Shown: positions 61,371 to 64,000 of the stretch, one piece after another | How the letters are laid out: every line of letters begins with the position of its first letter | Numbering within the stretch: the stretch's first letter is position 1 | Source: Acidimicrobiaceae bacterium | GTDB lineage: Bacteria > Actinomycetota > Acidimicrobiia > Acidimicrobiales > Aldehydirespiratoraceae | Direction: 5' to 3' | Assembly: GCA_016845585.1 (NCBI GenBank) | Contig: JAERSO010000052.1 | Span: 35,657-99,656, forward strand | Length of the DNA: 64,000 nucleotides | Notes under the pieces: model-generated | Told to the model about the DNA's origin: nothing | The model's database searches: none | What the model saw: the letters and a program-made list of their open reading frames with translations, nothing else | Program-made: the position numbers and the translations under genes

Positions 61371-63326
61371 GTGGAGACGATGGTCGATGAGACCGGGCGT
61401 TGGCCCGCAACCCTACAGACAGTGGCCGCACAGCGCTCCTTCGCGGATCGGCTCGCCCCCGATGACGGTGCCGACTTCGAACGGGTCGCTCGCGGATTCA
61501 TCGCCGGGCCGTCCGAGGCGGCGATCCCCAACACCGGGCGCTCGGCCATGTGGGCTCCATTCACCTGGGAGTTCGGCCGCGGTGACTTCGTTTCCGGCGA
61601 CGCACCCGACACCGTCAATCCGTCGCTTTGGCGACAGGCCAAGCTGAACTCGCCCTCCGGACTCTTCGAGGTGGTGGACGGCTTCTACCAGGTGCGCGGG
61701 TTCGACACGAGCGTCGTCACCTTCGTACGTGGTGCCACCGGCTGGCTGGTCATCGACCCGCTGACCACGGTCGAGACGGCCGGCGCCGCACTGAGCCTGG
61801 TCCGAGAGCACCTCGAAGATCTGCCCGTGGTCGCGGTGATCTACACCCACGCGCATGTTGATCACTACGGCGGGATCCTCGGCGTCACGACACGTGAGCA
61901 GGTGGAATCCGGCGAAATTCCCGTGATCGCTCCCGATGGGTTCCTGCGTGCTGCCGTCGACGAGAACGTCGCGGCAGGCGCAGCGATGGGGCGGCGGGCG
62001 ATGTATCAATACGGCCTGATGTTGCCGTGGGACGAGCGAGGTCATGTCGACCAGGGGCTGGCGAAGGGCGTGCCGATCGGGTCGATCACCCTGGTGGCGC
62101 CCACGATTGACATCACCCACACGGGCCAGGAGCTCTCGATCGACGGCGTCGAGATCGAGTTCCAGCTCACGCCCGAGTCCGAGTCGCCCGCCGAGATGCA
62201 CTTCTACTTCCCCCAGCACAGGGTGCTGTGCCTCGCCGAGAACTGCACCGGCACGATGCACAATCTGCTCACCCTGCGCGGCGCGCTCGTGCGCGATGCG
62301 CTCTCCTGGAGCCGCTACATCGACGAAGCGATCGATCTCTGGGGCGACGACGTCGAGGTGTCGATCGCCTCGCACAGCTGGCCTCATTGGGGCCGATCCG
62401 ATGTGGTCGAGCACATGACCCGCCAGCGAGACCTGTACCGGTGGATGCACGACGAGGCGCTTCGCCTCGCCAACCTCGGCTACTCGCCCGATGAGATAGC
62501 GGCCGTCGTCGAGCTCCCACCTGGGCTGTGGAACGACTTCAGCTGCCACGGCTACTACGGCACGGTGAGCCACAACGTCAGAGCCGTCTACCAGCGATAT
62601 CTCGGCTGGTACGACGGTCACCCCTCCAGCCTCGACCCGTATCCGCCGGTCGAAGCGGGGGAGCGGTACGTTCGGTTCATGGGTGGAATCGACCAGCTCG
62701 TGACGAACGCTCGTGCGTCGTTCGAGGACGGCGACTACCGCTGGGTGGCACAGGTCCTGCGTCACGCGGTGTCGGCGGATCCGTCCCACCGCGAAGCCCG
62801 CGACCTCCTGGCCGCCGCGTTCGAGCAGCTCGGCTATCAGGCCGAGAGCGGGCCATGGCGAGACGCGTACATCACCGGAGCGATGGAGCTCAGGGCTGAC
62901 GGCGCCCTGGTCGACTTCCCCTTCCAACCGAATGCCGACGTCGTCGCCGGGATGCAGTTGGATCAGATCTTCGACTACCTCGCCATTCGGGCCAATGGCC
63001 CACGTCTCGTCGATCTCGGTGACTTCCAGATCAACTGGGTGCTCGAGGACGACGAAGACACTCGCATCTCGATCTCCAACGGAACCCTCCATGCCGTGCC
63101 GGGCCGCCTTGCCGAGGAGCCGGCGGCCACGATCACGAGCCCTCGTGCCGCATTGAGCGCGCTCGCACGCGGCGATCGAGCGTTCCCCGACCTGCTTGCC
63201 GACTCTGGTGCGACGGTCGATGGTGACCGGGTGCTCGTCGAACAGCTGTGGGGCACCCTCGACTCGTTTCCATTGTTCTTTCCGATCATCGAGCCGGGCG
63301 TTCACGCCCGCAAGGGAGAAGCCTGA
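61371..63326 (+). CDS. Alkyl sulfatase-like metallo-beta-lactamase protein (SdsA/BDS1 type)
   Basis: A 651-residue (648 from ATG 61380) protein with the three-part alkylsulfatase layout. The MBL catalytic domain has VVAVIYTHAHVDHYGGILGV (HxHxDH), CLAENCTGTMHNLLTLRG and SIASHSWPHWGRSDVVEHMT. A helical dimerisation domain follows (YHGHPSSLDPYPPVEAGERY-like, NARASFEDGDYRWVAQVLRH), then an SCP2-like lipid-binding C-terminus (from about residue 525, GMQLDQIFDYLAIRANGPRL). Known members hydrolyse primary alkyl sulfates to alcohols. No signal peptide is obvious. Control by the divergent TetR is likely. The next gene, a crotonase, starts 4 bases downstream. Confidence 0.92.
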   Translation: METMVDETGRWPATLQTVAAQRSFADRLAPDDGADFERVARGFIAGPSEAAIPNTGRSAMWAPFTWEFGRGDFVSGDAPDTVNPSLWRQAKLNSPSGLFEVVDGFYQVRGFDTSVVTFVRGATGWLVIDPLTTVETAGAALSLVREHLEDLPVVAVIYTHAHVDHYGGILGVTTREQVESGEIPVIAPDGFLRAAVDENVAAGAAMGRRAMYQYGLMLPWDERGHVDQGLAKGVPIGSITLVAPTIDITHTGQELSIDGVEIEFQLTPESESPAEMHFYFPQHRVLCLAENCTGTMHNLLTLRGALVRDALSWSRYIDEAIDLWGDDVEVSIASHSWPHWGRSDVVEHMTRQRDLYRWMHDEALRLANLGYSPDEIAAVVELPPGLWNDFSCHGYYGTVSHNVRAVYQRYLGWYDGHPSSLDPYPPVEAGERYVRFMGGIDQLVTNARASFEDGDYRWVAQVLRHAVSADPSHREARDLLAAAFEQLGYQAESGPWRDAYITGAMELRADGALVDFPFQPNADVVAGMQLDQIFDYLAIRANGPRLVDLGDFQINWVLEDDEDTRISISNGTLHAVPGRLAEEPAATITSPRAALSALARGDRAFPDLLADSGATVDGDRVLVEQLWGTLDSFPLFFPIIEPGVHARKGEA

Positions 63327-63329
63327 TTC

Positions 63330-64000
63330 ATGAGCGACGATTGGGTACTCATTGACGAACCGATTCCCCAGGTGCGGCGGATCACCCTCAACCGCCCCGA
63401 CAAGCGCAACGCGCTGAACCATCCGCTGCGTGGTGCGATCCTCGAGGCCCTCGAAGACGCCGATCAGGATCCGGATGTTCGCGTCATGGTCCTGCGGGGT
63501 GCCGGCAGCTGCTTTTCGGCCGGCTACGAACTCGGTGCCGGCAATGACGGCCACGAACCCCCGTACTACACGGCCCAGGGCGACGGCCGGTTCCCCCGCC
63601 ACGTGATGCGCGGCTGGTTCCACATCTGGGAGCTGGCGAAGCCGGTCATCGCCCAGGTGCACGGGTACTGCCTGGCCGGAGGGAGCGAGCTCGCGACCTG
63701 CTGCGATCTGGTCTATGTCGCCGACGATGCGCAGATGGGTTACCCCGCGGTGCGCTTCGGCGTGCCGGACATGCACTTTCATCCCTGGTTCCTCGGCATG
63801 CGCCAGGCCATGGAGATGATGCTCACCGGCGACTCGCTGAGCGGCATCGAAGCCGCTGAACTCGGGTGGGCGAATGCGCACGCCCCGGTCGACGAACTCG
63901 AGGAGAAGGTTCTCGAGGTTGCGGCGAAGATCTGCAATGTGCCGCCGGAACTCTCTCAGCTGAACAAGCGGGCAGTCCATCGACAGATGGAGGCCATGGG
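63330..64000 (+). CDS. Enoyl-CoA hydratase/isomerase family protein, 3' truncated by the window end
   Basis: Starts at ATG 63330 (MSDDWVLIDEPIPQVRRITL), 4 bases after the alkylsulfatase-like stop, with AAGGGAGAA upstream. About 223 residues are visible and the frame is still open at the last base. Crotonase motifs are NRPDKRNALN, GAGSCFSAGYELGAG and VHGYCLAGGSELATCCDLVY, followed by MGYPAVRFGVPDMHFHPWFL. It likely handles the acyl-CoA formed from the alcohol released by the sulfatase after oxidation, or an unrelated enoyl-CoA. Confidence 0.92.
   Translation, partial: MSDDWVLIDEPIPQVRRITLNRPDKRNALNHPLRGAILEALEDADQDPDVRVMVLRGAGSCFSAGYELGAGNDGHEPPYYTAQGDGRFPRHVMRGWFHIWELAKPVIAQVHGYCLAGGSELATCCDLVYVADDAQMGYPAVRFGVPDMHFHPWFLGMRQAMEMMLTGDSLSGIEAAELGWANAHAPVDELEEKVLEVAAKICNVPPELSQLNKRAVHRQMEAM

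Noticed and set aside
61413..63980. An 855-codon open frame on the minus strand
   Set aside because: It is antisense to the clear alkylsulfatase-like gene and the crotonase that follows. Its translation has no recognisable domain. In GC-rich DNA the mirror frame of a coding gene often stays open.

Overview
The window is GC-rich, densely coding DNA with many GTG starts and many 1-4 base start/stop overlaps between neighbouring genes. It has TetR regulators, acyl-CoA dehydrogenases, crotonase-fold enzymes, an atu-like module, a WS/DGAT-HAD/PlsC-PlsB lipid locus and an hsaEGF/kstD-like block. This fits a high-GC actinobacterium. An Acidimicrobiia-like lineage is my guess from style only; the window holds no rRNA or other taxonomic marker.

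Layout. (1) 1-7430: one plus-strand operon resembling acyclic terpene utilisation: biotin carboxylase alpha subunit (cut by the window edge), AtuA-family protein, TetR regulator, crotonase, acyl-CoA dehydrogenase and nitronate-monooxygenase-like protein. (2) 7486-16288: housekeeping and miscellaneous genes: GNAT, a PEP-utilising swivel-domain protein, a crotonase, a PhyH-type dioxygenase, an MFS exporter, a PD-(D/E)XK nuclease, a frameshifted SLH/5'-nucleotidase surface protein and a small unknown protein. (3) 16318-16404: tRNA-Leu(TAA). (4) 16407-39093: a candidate genomic island of about 22.7 kb bounded by the tRNA and a 50-bp copy of its 3' half (49/50 identical). It carries a CoA-dependent catabolic programme: two acyl-CoA dehydrogenases, YceI, a bifunctional salicylyl/2-aminobenzoyl-CoA monooxygenase-reductase, a complete branched-chain-type ABC importer, a PaaX regulator, and a nine-gene plus-strand operon (flavin monooxygenase, FAD oxidoreductase, IorA/IorB-like 2-oxoacid oxidoreductase, cyclase, SDR, crotonase, RidA, and an Old Yellow Enzyme with a fused FnIII domain). 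I see no integrase.

(5) 38469-40300: a graveyard of gene fragments: PucR HTH end, att copy, cation-transporter C-terminus, IS30 and IS3 transposase ends. (6) 40372-52419: glycerolipid and storage-lipid genes: PlsB-like acyltransferase, GpsA, acyl-CoA synthetase, HAD-PlsC fusion, WS/DGAT, a 2,4-dienoyl-CoA-reductase-like enzyme, a membrane-anchored esterase and a TetR regulator. (7) 52436-60696: an alpha/beta hydrolase and an operon for the lower meta-cleavage pathway (hydratase, acetaldehyde dehydrogenase, aldolase) joined to a metallo-beta-lactamase protein and a KstD-like flavoprotein, followed by an acyl-CoA dehydrogenase. (8) 60706-64000: a TetR regulator divergent from an alkylsulfatase-like protein and a crotonase cut by the window end.

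The common theme is activation of hydrophobic or aromatic carbon to CoA esters, beta-oxidation-type processing, and storage of acyl groups as neutral lipid. The most notable item is the tRNA-bounded catabolic island. Its gene mix suggests import and CoA-linked breakdown of a nitrogen-containing aromatic (tryptophan/indole/anthranilate type), but the substrate is inference.
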